Shown here piece after piece: positions 23,910 through 31,712 of a stretch of DNA of 42,861 nt. The DNA comes from an uncultured Eggerthella sp. GTDB lineage: Bacteria > Actinomycetota > Coriobacteriia > Coriobacteriales > Eggerthellaceae. The notes under the pieces are model-generated. The model was not told where the DNA came from. It did no database searches and was given only the letters and a program-made list of their open reading frames with translations. Within the stretch, counting starts at the first letter, position 1, and every line of letters begins with the position of its first letter. Made by a program: the position numbers and the translations under genes. Location: contig CAJKUH010000019.1 of assembly GCA_905203045.1 (NCBI GenBank), positions 1 to 42,861 on the forward strand, in the 5' to 3' direction.

Positions 23910-23917
23910 GGAATTCC

Positions 23918-23992
23918 TGGCTCCCCGGGTAGGATTCGAACCTACAACCCTCCGGTTAACAGCCGGATGCTCTGCCGTTGAGCTACCGAGGA
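23918..23992 (-). tRNA. tRNA-Asn (anticodon GUU)
   Basis: A 75-base cloverleaf on the minus strand with an encoded CCA end. The acceptor TCCTCGG pairs with CCGGGGA (one G-U). The D arm is GCTC/GAGC, the anticodon stem is TCCGG/CCGGA around CTGTTAA (anticodon GTT), and the T arm is GTAGG/CCTAC around TTCGAAT. The discriminator base is G. Confidence 0.97.
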
Positions 23993-24053
23993 ATTCGGTG
24001 CGTTCTTCGTGACGCAAGAAGTTATTATACGCATCTTCGAAATCGGTGCAACC

Positions 24054-24096
24054 ACTTTTTCGAAAAAAGTTTCAACTTCTTTTTCGCCTGCGAAAA
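24054..24096 (-). terminator. Hairpins after helicase gene
   Basis: Two short inverted repeats, TTTTCGC-CT-GCGAAAA (24081-24096) and ACTTTTT-CG-AAAAAAGT (about 24054-24070), lie just past the helicase stop. They are rich in T and A runs in both directions, so a terminator function is likely but not certain. Confidence 0.45.
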
Positions 24097-24103
24097 CGTG
24101 AGT

Positions 24104-25342
24104 TTACCGCCTGCGCAGGGAAGGCCTTCTGCGGCCGCGGTTGGAACGGGAAGCGCGCTTGGTGGGGCGCTTGGGATTGGGCACCAAACGGTCGTCGGAG
24201 TACTCGAAGCCCTCAATATCGTGGATTTCGAGCAAATGATGCGTGTGGTACTCGATTTCGCGTAGATCAAGCAGCTGGTCGGGCGAGAGGAACGTGTATG
24301 CCGCTCCCGATTCGCCTGCGCGGCCTGTTCGGCCGATGCGATGGATGTAATCCTCGGGGGAGTCCGGCACGGTAAGGTTCACCACGTAGCTGACGTCGGT
24401 AACATCAATGCCGCGTGCCAGCACATCGGTGGCAACCAGCACATCGATTTTGCCTTCGCGGAAATTCTTCAGTGCGCGGTCGCGCTTGCCCTGAGGCTTG
24501 TCAGCGTGGATGCTGTCTGCCTTGACGCCGGCATCTTTCAAGCGCGTGGCGCATGAATCGGCCGATTGCTTGGTGCGGGTGAACACGATGACGCGATCGG
24601 CTCCCTGCTCTTTCAGCAGAGCCACCAGCAAGTCTTGCTTCTGACGCTCGGAAACGGGCAGCAGATACTCGCGTACCGTGTCGGCGGTTTCGCCCTGGTG
24701 GGCAATCTCGATAACCTCAGGGTCGGTTTGGACCAGTTTGGCCTTCGCCTGCACATCGGGCGTCAGCGTGGCGCTGAACAGGAAGGTTTGGCGATTCTTG
24801 GGCGTCATGCGTACGATGGAGCTGACAGGGGGCCAAAAGCCCATGTCCATCATGCGGTCAACTTCGTCAAGAACCAGGTAATGGATGTTCTCGAGCGAAA
24901 GAAGCCCTTGGTTCGCCAAATCGAGCAAGCGGCCCGGCGTGGCGATAAGCACATCGCAGCCCTTGTTGATCTTGTCGATCTGTGTAGAGTACTTCTTTCC
25001 GCCAATGATAGTAACCGTGCGGAACTTGGTGTGTTGAGCAATGACCGTTGCGGTTTCCGTTATCTGCTGCGCCAGTTCTCGCGTGGGCGCAAGGATCAAG
25101 GCGTAGGGCCCCTTCTTCGGGCGTTTCGACCCGAAATGGCGCACCATTCTGTCGAAGATGGGCAGCAAATAGGCAAGGGTTTTGCCCGTTCCTGTTTGAG
25201 CGGCGGCAAGAATGTCTTTCCCTGCTATCCCTGGGGGGATGGAAAGCGCCTGAACAGGGGTGGGTTCGGTGAAGCCAAGCTTTTCGATGGCTTCCATTGA
25301 GGGCTTGGACAGGCCAAGCGTATTAAATGTTGTGGTAGTCAT
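24104..25342 (-). CDS. DEAD-box-family ATP-dependent RNA helicase, RhlE-like
   Basis: A 412-residue RNA helicase for remodelling RNA or ribosome assembly intermediates. The Q motif is GFTEPTPVQALSIP. Motif I is AAQTGTGKT (residues 47-55), Ia is PTRELAQQ, and motif II is DEVD (159-162) where DEAD is usual. Motif III is FSATLT, and the second RecA domain carries VIVFTRTK, VLARGIDVTDV and HRIGRTGRAG. The C-terminus is a basic tail (KRPTKRASRSNRGRRRPS) likely to bind RNA. The DEVD form keeps the Asp-Glu that handles Mg-ATP. The gene is monocistronic, with A/T-rich hairpins (24054-24096) just downstream. Confidence 0.94.
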   Translation of the reverse strand: MTTTTFNTLGLSKPSMEAIEKLGFTEPTPVQALSIPPGIAGKDILAAAQTGTGKTLAYLLPIFDRMVRHFGSKRPKKGPYALILAPTRELAQQITETATVIAQHTKFRTVTIIGGKKYSTQIDKINKGCDVLIATPGRLLDLANQGLLSLENIHYLVLDEVDRMMDMGFWPPVSSIVRMTPKNRQTFLFSATLTPDVQAKAKLVQTDPEVIEIAHQGETADTVREYLLPVSERQKQDLLVALLKEQGADRVIVFTRTKQSADSCATRLKDAGVKADSIHADKPQGKRDRALKNFREGKIDVLVATDVLARGIDVTDVSYVVNLTVPDSPEDYIHRIGRTGRAGESGAAYTFLSPDQLLDLREIEYHTHHLLEIHDIEGFEYSDDRLVPNPKRPTKRASRSNRGRRRPSLRRR

Positions 25343-25394
25343 GCCTTTAAGTGTAGGGGTTGGCTGCGCAATAGTCTATGTGCAAGATATCCAA

Positions 25395-25403
25395 TGGTAT
25401 ACT
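25395..25403 (+). promoter_or_regulatory. Extended -10 promoter of trpS
   Basis: TGG-TATACT (TATACT at 25398-25403) fits an extended -10 element. No clear -35 is present 17 bases upstream. It lies 75 bases before the trpS start. I see no T-box specifier or antiterminator in the leader. Confidence 0.4.
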
Positions 25404-25477
25404 TTCCAAATGCATCTTATGCCGCGGTTGTGCGGCTGAATCCCACATAGAATCAAACGAAAGAGGCACTGTTCGTT

Positions 25478-26527
25478 ATGAGTTCGAATAGCTTTGAAGC
25501 AAGCCAGAAGCGCAGCGAGGAAATCCGCGCCGACCTGGAAGTAAACCCTGGCAAGTACCGTATGCTCACGGGCGATCGTCCTACCGGTCGCTTGCACCTG
25601 GGCCATTATTTCGGCACGATTAAGGAACGTGTGGCTCTGCAGGACAAGGGCATTACCACGTGCATTGTTATTGCCGATTATCAGGTAATCACCGACCGCG
25701 ATACCACGGAAAACATTCAGGACAATGTGCGCAACATGGTTATCGACTACCTTGCGTGCGGCATCGATCCCGAGAAGACGATCATCTTCACCCATTCTGC
25801 TATCCCGGCTTTGAACCAGCTTATGCTTCCGTTCCTGTCCTTGGTTTCCGAGGCGGAACTGCTGCGCAACCCTACCGTTAAGTCGGAACAGGAAGCTTCT
25901 GGCCATGCCCTTACCGGCCTTCTGCTTACGTATCCGGTGCATCAGGCTTGCGACATTCTGTTCTGCAAGGGCAACATTGTGCCGGTTGGCAAAGACCAGC
26001 TTCCCCATATTGAGCAAACTCGTCAGATTGCTCGTCGTTTCAACGAGCGTTTCGGCTATGTGTTCCCCGAGCCTGAAGGCCTGCTAAACACCGACGTCCC
26101 CGAGATTCCGGGTCTTGATGGCCGCAAGATGTCCAAGAGCTACGGCAATGCCATCAGCCTTGCGTTCACGGCGGAGGAAACTGCGAAGATCATCAAGAAA
26201 TCCAAGACCGATTCCGAACGTTTCATCACGTTCGATAAGGAAAATCGTCCTGGCGTTTCGGCTTTGCTCACCACCGCTGCCCTTTGCACGGGCCGTACCG
26301 AGGTTGAAATCGCCGAAGAAATTGGCAACGGCGGTTCCGGTACGTTGAAGAAGTACGTGACCGAAGCGGTTAACACCTATCTCGCTCCTATCCGCGAACG
26401 CCGTGAAGAGATTGCCTCTAAGCCTGGTTACGTTGAGGAAATCTTGCACGAGGGCAACCGTAAGGCAAACGAGATTGCCAACGAAACGCTTGACCAGGTT
26501 CGCGAAGCAATGCACATGGTGTATTAA
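25478..26527 (+). CDS. trpS: Tryptophan--tRNA ligase
   Basis: Charges tRNA-Trp with tryptophan in the cytoplasm. It has 349 residues, close to the usual 330-350. It is a class I synthetase: the HIGH motif appears as HLGH at residues 40-43, within TGDRPTGRLHLGHYFG, and the KMSKS motif KMSKSYGN begins at about residue 217. AEQGRK-type connectors are replaced by VPEIPGLDGRKMSKS here. The ATG at 25478 follows AGAGG at a rather long spacing. A clear terminator follows, so it is probably transcribed alone. Confidence 0.95.
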   Translation: MSSNSFEASQKRSEEIRADLEVNPGKYRMLTGDRPTGRLHLGHYFGTIKERVALQDKGITTCIVIADYQVITDRDTTENIQDNVRNMVIDYLACGIDPEKTIIFTHSAIPALNQLMLPFLSLVSEAELLRNPTVKSEQEASGHALTGLLLTYPVHQACDILFCKGNIVPVGKDQLPHIEQTRQIARRFNERFGYVFPEPEGLLNTDVPEIPGLDGRKMSKSYGNAISLAFTAEETAKIIKKSKTDSERFITFDKENRPGVSALLTTAALCTGRTEVEIAEEIGNGGSGTLKKYVTEAVNTYLAPIRERREEIASKPGYVEEILHEGNRKANEIANETLDQVREAMHMVY

Positions 26528-26556
26528 TCTGATTGCCTTCCTTTACTCGTTCATCG

Positions 26557-26585
26557 AAACAGGCTGCCTAGTGCAGCCTGTTTTT
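26557..26585 (+). terminator. trpS terminator
   Basis: Arms AAACAGGCTGC / GCAGCCTGTTT (11 pairs, loop CTAGT) run into T5, 29 bases after the trpS stop. Confidence 0.9.
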
Positions 26586-26684
26586 GTATGGGGTATGGTT
26601 GTCTGCCCAAAGCAAAGAATGCCCATGGCAATTAGGGCAAAGTAAGGTAAAATACTCAACTGCAGCTTTGCAAAGGCTGTATCG

Positions 26685-26758
26685 GGCCCATAGCTCAATG
26701 GTGGAGCAGGGGACTCATAATCCTTTGGTTCTCGGTTCGAATCCGGGTGGGCCCACCA
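26685..26758 (+). tRNA. tRNA with CAU anticodon (tRNA-Ile2 or elongator tRNA-Met)
   Basis: A 74-base cloverleaf with encoded CCA. The acceptor GGGCCCA pairs with TGGGCCC. The D arm is GCTC/GAGC, the anticodon stem is GGGGA/TCCTT (two G-U pairs) around CTCATAA, and the T arm is CTCGG/CCGGG around TTCGAAT. The anticodon-arm sequence GACTCATAATC is like that of lysidine-modified tRNA-Ile2, but elongator tRNA-Met cannot be excluded by eye. It lacks the initiator hallmarks: it has no GGG/CCC pairs in the anticodon stem and its acceptor is fully paired. Confidence 0.93.
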
Positions 26759-26768
26759 CTTTGCACTT

Positions 26769-26796
26769 AAGCCGTCGCATTTCTGCGGCGGTTTTT
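26769..26796 (+). terminator. Terminator of CAU tRNA
   Basis: The stem AAGCCGTCGCA / TGCGGCGGTTT (loop TTTC) has two G-U pairs and ends in T6. Confidence 0.85.
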
Positions 26797-27056
26797 TATT
26801 TCTTGAGGCTTGGGGTGTGAACTAACAATAGGGCTGTGGCTCGTTTCGCTGTCGCGCTCGGCAGGCATTGAATCGCGTTGGGCGTTTTGCAGCATCAACC
26901 ATTGACCTTTCCTTGCCTAAGTCATCACAGCAGCGAAGGTCTTAGCAACTTTGATACAACCGGGCGCTTTCATCTTGGCCTTGTGGTAGATGGAAGGAGC
27001 GCTCAACGCGCTGAAAGCCATCGTAACCAGGTATTTGACGTATAAGTAGTTGGGAA
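26797..27056. other. Gene-free stretch
   Basis: Between the tRNA terminator and the hairpin at 27057. No coding frame with a ribosome site, no repeat and no RNA family were recognised. A short minus-strand frame near 26925-27020 (MAFSALSAPSIYHKAKMKAP) looks somewhat protein-like but is only about 34 codons and has no ribosome site. Confidence 0.5.
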
Positions 27057-27094
27057 CATAAAGAAAGGGAACCCTAGGGTTCCCTTTCTTTATG
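27057..27094 (-). terminator. Terminator of four-helix membrane protein gene
   Basis: A perfect palindrome with 18-base arms (CATAAAGAAAGGGAACCC, spacer TA, and its complement) lies 45 bases past the stop of the minus-strand gene. The T-rich 3' arm can act as the U-tract. Confidence 0.7.
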
Positions 27095-27138
27095 AGGAGC
27101 CGTCTTGCGGCCGCTCTCTTTATGTCGAGTAAACAGAA

Positions 27139-27741
27139 CTACTTCTTTACTTCCTTGCGGAACTTCTTTGCCTTCTTCAAGGTCGGGCGTTCTTCGTCGA
27201 TCTGTTTCATAGTAACAATGGTCATAGCAATGAGCATGATGTTTACCAGGCAGGCAAGGCTGGTGATCTGAATCATGCACAGGGCAACAAGCTCAATAGC
27301 GATGGAGATGCCTAGGAGGGCATACAGGAAGATGTTCAAGAATTTCGGGTCTTGGCGGTCGTACATCCAAGCGAAGCCCTTGAAGTTGATGATTACGCTT
27401 GCTACCGCAGTCCACAGGCAGATCAGCGCTTCAACACGAGCCAACGTCGCCACACGGTATCCGTTGTATTCCCAGCCACCTGTTGCGCGTAGCTCCCAGT
27501 CGGTGAAGGTTTCACCAGAGAACCAACCTATCAGTGTGCAGGCAAGACCCCAAATCAAAAGAAAGATAGCGTAGATGAAATAGCCGTTCCAGATGTTATG
27601 CATCTTGGTGCGGAGCTGGGTCATCGGGTAACCGTCATCGCCGATCTTGGTACCGTCTTCGGTATACCAAATCTCAAGAGGCTTCTTTTGGGGCTTTTCC
27701 TCTTGCTCCTTCTTTTTGTCCTTCTTCTTGAAAAGTGCCAT
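27139..27741 (-). CDS. Four-helix membrane protein, unknown function
   Basis: A 200-residue integral membrane protein. The start ATG at 27741 lies behind GGAAAGG; the longer frame to 27777 has no site. A Lys-rich cytoplasmic N-terminus (MALFKKKDKKKEQEEKPQKK) is followed by four hydrophobic segments: NGYFIYAIFLLIWGLACTLI, ALICLWTAVASVIINF, FLNIFLYALLGISIAIELVA and ITSLACLVNIMLIAMTIV. The C-terminus is basic (KKAKKFRKEVKK). No family was recognised. It lies downstream of an acyl-CoA dehydrogenase gene on the same strand, but two hairpins separate them. Confidence 0.75.
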   Translation of the reverse strand: MALFKKKDKKKEQEEKPQKKPLEIWYTEDGTKIGDDGYPMTQLRTKMHNIWNGYFIYAIFLLIWGLACTLIGWFSGETFTDWELRATGGWEYNGYRVATLARVEALICLWTAVASVIINFKGFAWMYDRQDPKFLNIFLYALLGISIAIELVALCMIQITSLACLVNIMLIAMTIVTMKQIDEERPTLKKAKKFRKEVKK

Positions 27742-27798
27742 GTATAACCTTTCCGTAAGGGATAAAGCGAAAAACACGAATCTTTATTCTATACGATA

Positions 27799-27836
27799 TT
27801 TGGGTAAGGACACTGCTCCGAGTGCCCTTACCCAAA
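27799..27836. terminator. Hairpin upstream of membrane protein gene
   Basis: TTTGGGTAAGG-a-CACT pairs with AGTG-c-CCTTACCCAAA (15 pairs, one mismatch, loop GCTCCG). It lies in the leader of the minus-strand membrane protein gene and may be a second terminator of the upstream gene or an attenuator. Confidence 0.5.
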
Positions 27837-27899
27837 GAAAGACAAAACTTGCAATGATCCGATGCGTTTCATTGCATTGCGCAATGCGGGGTAGGGGAT

Positions 27900-27932
27900 A
27901 AAAAAAGAGAGGAAGCAAAGCTTCCTCTCTTT
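27900..27932 (-). terminator. Terminator of minus-strand acyl-CoA dehydrogenase
   Basis: Arms AAAGAGAGGAAGC / GCTTCCTCTCTTT (13 pairs, loop of 3) are followed by T7 on the minus strand. It lies 43 bases after the stop. Confidence 0.9.
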
Positions 27933-27974
27933 CCGGAATCTAGCCAAGATAACTCTTGGTTATAAGAGTCAGAA

Positions 27975-29198
27975 CTAGTCGAGCTTAGAGCCAGCGATCC
28001 AGGTCTGGTACTCGAGGGTACCGTCATGATCCTCGATGCCCTTAGCGATGGTGATGCGCTGAACGGTAGGAGCGCCTTCCTCAAGCCACATAGCGCGGCA
28101 GTCGCGATAGAGGAGTTCGGTAGGACCATAAGGAGAATCCTCGAAGTAGCCGTCGCCACCGAAGATCTCGAGCATCTCGTCGGAAACGAGACGAACGGTG
28201 TCGATGGAGAACAGCTTGCAGATTGCTGCCTTCTCGGAGATGTACTCGCCATTGTTGTCAAGATCGAAGTCGTCGCAGAAGTCGATGATGGAGCAGCGGA
28301 GAGCATGGATCATCATCTGCATGTTAGCGAGCTTAACCTTGATAGCCTGACGCTTGATGATCGGCTTACCGAAGGTTACACGGTCGCGTGCACGAGCGAT
28401 AGCCATCTCGAACATGCGCTGAGAAATACCGAGGTTAGAAGTTGCGATGTGTACGCGGGAAACCGCGAGAGAGTGCATAGCAACCTTCATGCCCTCGCCG
28501 CGCTTGCCGAGCATCAATTCGGGCTCGAGCTCAACGTTGGTGAACTTCAGGCCGGTGTGACCGGAGCCACGGCAGCCCATCATGTGAGGCATAGGAACGA
28601 TTTCGAAGCCAGGACGATCCATAGGAACGAAGAAGGCGGACAGACGATCGTCACCCTTCTTGTCAGGATCGGTTACGCAGATTACGTAAGAGAACTGAGA
28701 GCAGTCAGTGTGAGAAATGAGCCACTTCTCGCCGTTGAGGATCCACTTACCCTTTTCTTCGTCCCATACAGCGGTGGAGTGCAGGTCAGCACCGGTGCCG
28801 CCGGACTTCTCGGTCAGAGCGAAGTTGGTGAAGATGGTCTTGTCCTGGAAGAGAGGCATGTACTTCTCTTTGATCTCGGGCTGACCGAAATCGTTGAGGA
28901 TGCGCCAGTTCAGGTCAGATGCATAGTGCATGTGCATACGCATGCCCGAAGGACCACGGGAGAACTCTTCCTGAACCTGCAGGATTTCCTTCTCGGAGAG
29001 GCCCCATCCACCGTACTCTACAGGGAGAGAGTAACGATAGATGTCGTTGTCGATGTTGGACTGGTAGAACTTCTCGGGGAACTTGTTGGTTACCTCGATT
29101 TCCTTCTGCCATTCGGTGTAAGGACCTTCGACCATTTCGCGAACCTTCTTGAGGTACGCCTTGAACTGCTCGTCGGTGATGGTTGCATTCGGATTCAT
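27975..29198 (-). CDS. Acyl-CoA dehydrogenase family flavoprotein
   Basis: A 407-residue FAD enzyme for alpha,beta-oxidation of acyl-CoA or reduction of enoyl-CoA. Family landmarks are IFTNFALTEKSGGTGADL (FAD/substrate loop), KWILNGEKWLISH, ARARDRVTFGKPI and LEIFGGDGYFED. An acidic residue in the late segment YRDCRAMWLEEGAPTVQR could serve as the base, but the assignment is not certain by eye. It is divergent from the CaiA-like gene at 29717. The ATG at 29198 follows TAGGAGGG, a very strong site. Codons lean to a restricted set as in fixAB, suggesting high expression. The substrate is unknown. Confidence 0.9.
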   Translation of the reverse strand: MNPNATITDEQFKAYLKKVREMVEGPYTEWQKEIEVTNKFPEKFYQSNIDNDIYRYSLPVEYGGWGLSEKEILQVQEEFSRGPSGMRMHMHYASDLNWRILNDFGQPEIKEKYMPLFQDKTIFTNFALTEKSGGTGADLHSTAVWDEEKGKWILNGEKWLISHTDCSQFSYVICVTDPDKKGDDRLSAFFVPMDRPGFEIVPMPHMMGCRGSGHTGLKFTNVELEPELMLGKRGEGMKVAMHSLAVSRVHIATSNLGISQRMFEMAIARARDRVTFGKPIIKRQAIKVKLANMQMMIHALRCSIIDFCDDFDLDNNGEYISEKAAICKLFSIDTVRLVSDEMLEIFGGDGYFEDSPYGPTELLYRDCRAMWLEEGAPTVQRITIAKGIEDHDGTLEYQTWIAGSKLD

Positions 29199-29716
29199 AA
29201 ACCCTCCTAATCGGTTTGTGAGTGGAACCTTGCGATTCCTGTTTAACCCTTATGCGGCAGATTCCGGATATTCCGCTACGAGCAAGTTTAGCATTCCCGC
29301 GCTAAGAAGTGTCCAATAGGATATATGCGATCTAAAAAGTTTATTCCATAGGTTCGTTCTATTGTTTTTTTGGGCCATGATAGGCTTCATGAATGATCGC
29401 TATCGCGATACGTGCATATACATATATTAGTAAGGATTTCGGAGCATAATCGTCACGTATCTTTAGACACTTTCCGTGATCGTGTTCAATCCTATTTATT
29501 TGATTCGCGTATGCATTTGATATTGATAGACCGAGCCTATGAATTTTATTGAGATGAATCGGTAATTTTTTGTGCCCTCTAACCTTTTTTCTACTAGACA
29601 GTGCTGGTCTTGCGTTTAAACTTGGGTACAGCAGAAAGTCCGTTTTCTGGCATATATTGCTGCCAGAACTAGTTCGTCTGCCTCCGGATGGGGCGGGCGA
29701 GGAGAAGGAGAAGATT
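29199..29716. promoter_or_regulatory. Divergent regulatory region between two acyl-CoA dehydrogenase genes
   Basis: A 518-base stretch, visibly richer in A and T than its flanks, with no gene. It contains the palindrome TATCGCGATA (29401-29410) and several short AT-rich runs that could hold -10 boxes in both directions. No promoter could be assigned with confidence. Its length and place suggest it carries control sites for both divergent units. Confidence 0.4.
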
Positions 29717-30868
29717 ATGGATTTTGCTCTCACCGACGAGCAGGAACTTCTTGTTGAGTCCCTCAAGGAGTATGCAGATCGCTACTTCGACGATGAGTCC
29801 GTACGTCAGATGTATGAAAACCATCAGGTAAACGCTGAAGCTCAGGACGCATACCGCGACGCAGGCTTCCCCTTCATGGGCCTTCCTGAAGAGGTTGGTG
29901 GCATCCCCACGGATCACGTAACCCTGGGTCTCATGACCGAGAAGCTCTATGAGTTCACCGGTGCCATGACTCCGTTCATGACCGGCATGCTCGCTTGCGC
30001 CGACCTCGCTGAGTTCGGTACTCCTGAGCAGTCCGCAGTTATCATGGAAGAGTACGAGAAGTCCGGCCAGTCCGTTGCTGCTCTCTGCCTTTCCGAGCCC
30101 GCTGCTGGTTCCGACAACATGGGCATGACCATGACCTCCAAGAAGCAGGCTGACGGCACCTATGTTCTGAATGGCCAGAAGACTTGGGTTACCAACGGTG
30201 CTGACGTTCCTTACTACATCGTTATCTGCAAGGACGAGGATCCTGCTCGCGAAAACAACAAGATGTCCCTCTGGCTCGTTAAGCGCGAGACCGAAGGCGT
30301 TTCCACCGCTCACCTGACCAAGATCGGTCAGCACACCGTTCCCTTCGTAGACGTATTCTTCGACAACGTTGTTGTTGAAGAATCCGCACGCATCGGCGAG
30401 GCTGGCGCTGGCTGGCTGCTGCTCATGAAGAACTTCGAGTTCGAGCGCTGCCTGGTTGTTGCTCAGGGTCTTGGCCTTGCTCAGGCTGCTCAGAACGATG
30501 CAATCGCTTACGCTAAGGAGCGCATCGCATTCGGTAAGCCGATCATCACCAACCCCCGTGTTCAGGGCCTCATCGAGCAGAACGAGATCATGCTCCAGCA
30601 GACCCGTCATTGGCTGTACTACTGCCTCTGGAAGCTCGACCAGGGTCAGTCCATCAACGCTGACATCGCTATGCTGAAGTCTTGGGGCACCCGTGCTCAC
30701 CTCCAGATTGCCGACAACGCAATCGAGGTATACGGCGGCCTTGGCTACACCGAGGAAGTTCGCGTTGGTCGCATTTGGCGTGACCTTCGTGGTAACATGC
30801 TTGCTGGCGGTACGTGCGAGGTTATGGACTACATCGCTGGTCGCGCAATTCCGAAGCAGTACAAGTAA
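29717..30868 (+). CDS. Acyl-CoA dehydrogenase, CaiA-like
   Basis: A 383-residue FAD flavoprotein whose start MDFALTDEQELLVESLKEYA and end RDLRGNMLAGGTCEVMDYIA resemble E. coli CaiA, the crotonobetainyl-CoA reductase. Other landmarks are ALCLSEPAAGSDNMGM, YVLNGQKTWVTNGAD, YAKERIAFGKPI and AIEVYGGLGYTEE. The ATG at 29717 follows GGAGAAGGAG. fixA, fixB, fixC and fixX follow directly. In E. coli, CaiA receives electrons from FixABCX, so this enzyme probably reduces an enoyl-CoA anaerobically. The cai genes for CoA transfer and hydration are missing here, so the substrate need not be crotonobetaine. Confidence 0.92.
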   Translation: MDFALTDEQELLVESLKEYADRYFDDESVRQMYENHQVNAEAQDAYRDAGFPFMGLPEEVGGIPTDHVTLGLMTEKLYEFTGAMTPFMTGMLACADLAEFGTPEQSAVIMEEYEKSGQSVAALCLSEPAAGSDNMGMTMTSKKQADGTYVLNGQKTWVTNGADVPYYIVICKDEDPARENNKMSLWLVKRETEGVSTAHLTKIGQHTVPFVDVFFDNVVVEESARIGEAGAGWLLLMKNFEFERCLVVAQGLGLAQAAQNDAIAYAKERIAFGKPIITNPRVQGLIEQNEIMLQQTRHWLYYCLWKLDQGQSINADIAMLKSWGTRAHLQIADNAIEVYGGLGYTEEVRVGRIWRDLRGNMLAGGTCEVMDYIAGRAIPKQYK

Positions 30869-30939
30869 CCCTACGCGCATTGCTGCACGTAAACTCCCAT
30901 TTGTATAGGTAATACAAGGAGAATAGGAGCAAGAAAGTT

Positions 30940-31692
30940 ATGAAAATTGTTGTCGCAGTAAAAGTAGTTGCTGACGACCAGGACATCTTCGTCGCTGGCG
31001 ATCGTACGCTCGACTACTCCAAGGCCCACCAGGTCATCAGCTCTTACGACAAGAACGCTATCGAGGCTGCAGCTCAGCTCGCTGCTGCCAACGACGGCAC
31101 CGTTACTGTCATCAGCGCTGCAACCTCCAAGGCTACCGACGCTAAGCTCAAGAAGGACATCCTTTCCCGCGGCGTTGACGAGCTCATCATGGTTACTGAC
31201 GACGCTCTGGCAACCGCTGACTCCTTCGCAACCGCTCAGGTTCTGAAGGGCATCGTTGATGAGAAGGTTTCCGATTACGACCTGATCATCACCGGCGACG
31301 GTTCTGCTGACTTCTACGCAGGCCAGGTAAACGTACAGCTCGCTGCTGCACTCGGCGTTCCCACCATCAACGAGGTAACCTCCATCGCTGTTGAAGGCGA
31401 CAAGGTTGTTGTTGAGCGCACCCTCGAGGAAGAAGTAGAGGAGATCGAAGTTCCTCTGCCCGCAGTCGTTGCTGTATCTCCTTCCATCGGTGAGCCTCGC
31501 ATCCCCGGCATGCGTGAGATCCTCGCAGCTGGCAAGAAGCCTTCCACCGTTGACGAGCTTGCTGGTGGCGTAGACGCTAAGGTAGAGATCGAGGAGATCA
31601 AGGCTCCCGAGCTCGCACCCCGTAAGCAGCAGATCTTCGAAGAAGGCGACATCGACGCATTCGCGGCGGCTGTTGCTGAGGCACTCAAATAA
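30940..31692 (+). CDS. fixA: Electron transfer flavoprotein beta subunit (FixA)
   Basis: A 250-residue EtfB/FixA. It pairs with FixB to carry electrons between a dehydrogenase and FixCX. The N-terminus MKIVVAVKVVADDQD and the AMP/FAD-binding loop ITGDGSADFYAGQVNVQLAA fit the family, as does VVAVSPSIGEPRIPGMREIL. It lies 71 bases after the CaiA-like gene, with a short hairpin TTGTAT-aggta-ATACAA (30901-30917) in the gap and GGAGAATAGGAG as ribosome site. fixB follows after 20 bases. Codon choice is strongly biased (GCT, GTT, CTC), unlike the flanking housekeeping genes. Confidence 0.94.
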   Translation: MKIVVAVKVVADDQDIFVAGDRTLDYSKAHQVISSYDKNAIEAAAQLAAANDGTVTVISAATSKATDAKLKKDILSRGVDELIMVTDDALATADSFATAQVLKGIVDEKVSDYDLIITGDGSADFYAGQVNVQLAAALGVPTINEVTSIAVEGDKVVVERTLEEEVEEIEVPLPAVVAVSPSIGEPRIPGMREILAAGKKPSTVDELAGGVDAKVEIEEIKAPELAPRKQQIFEEGDIDAFAAAVAEALK

Positions 31693-31712
31693 AGAGAAGG
31701 CGGTTCTAAAAC

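Larger units (their letters stand above)
23100..23917. other. Gene-free stretch holding a five-copy repeat cluster
   Basis: About 800 bases between the glycosylase start and the tRNA-Asn terminator. Open frames exist on both strands but have no ribosome sites or protein-like composition. The first 300 bases (23100-23400) show nothing I recognise. 23419-23660 holds five related 27-base elements. A partial match (GTGGCAAACATGC) lies at 23821. The remainder up to the tRNA terminator is featureless. Confidence 0.6.

Noticed and set aside
23918..23992. Integration site at tRNA-Asn
   Set aside because: No duplicate of the tRNA 3' end, integrase or phage gene was found within the window.
25404..25477. 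T-box riboswitch before trpS
   Set aside because: The leader is only about 75 bases and has no specifier loop, no T-box consensus and no terminator/antiterminator pair.
26925..27020. Short minus-strand peptide (MAFSALSAPSIYHKAK...)
   Set aside because: About 34 codons, no ribosome site and no recognised family; could be a gene remnant but not supportable.
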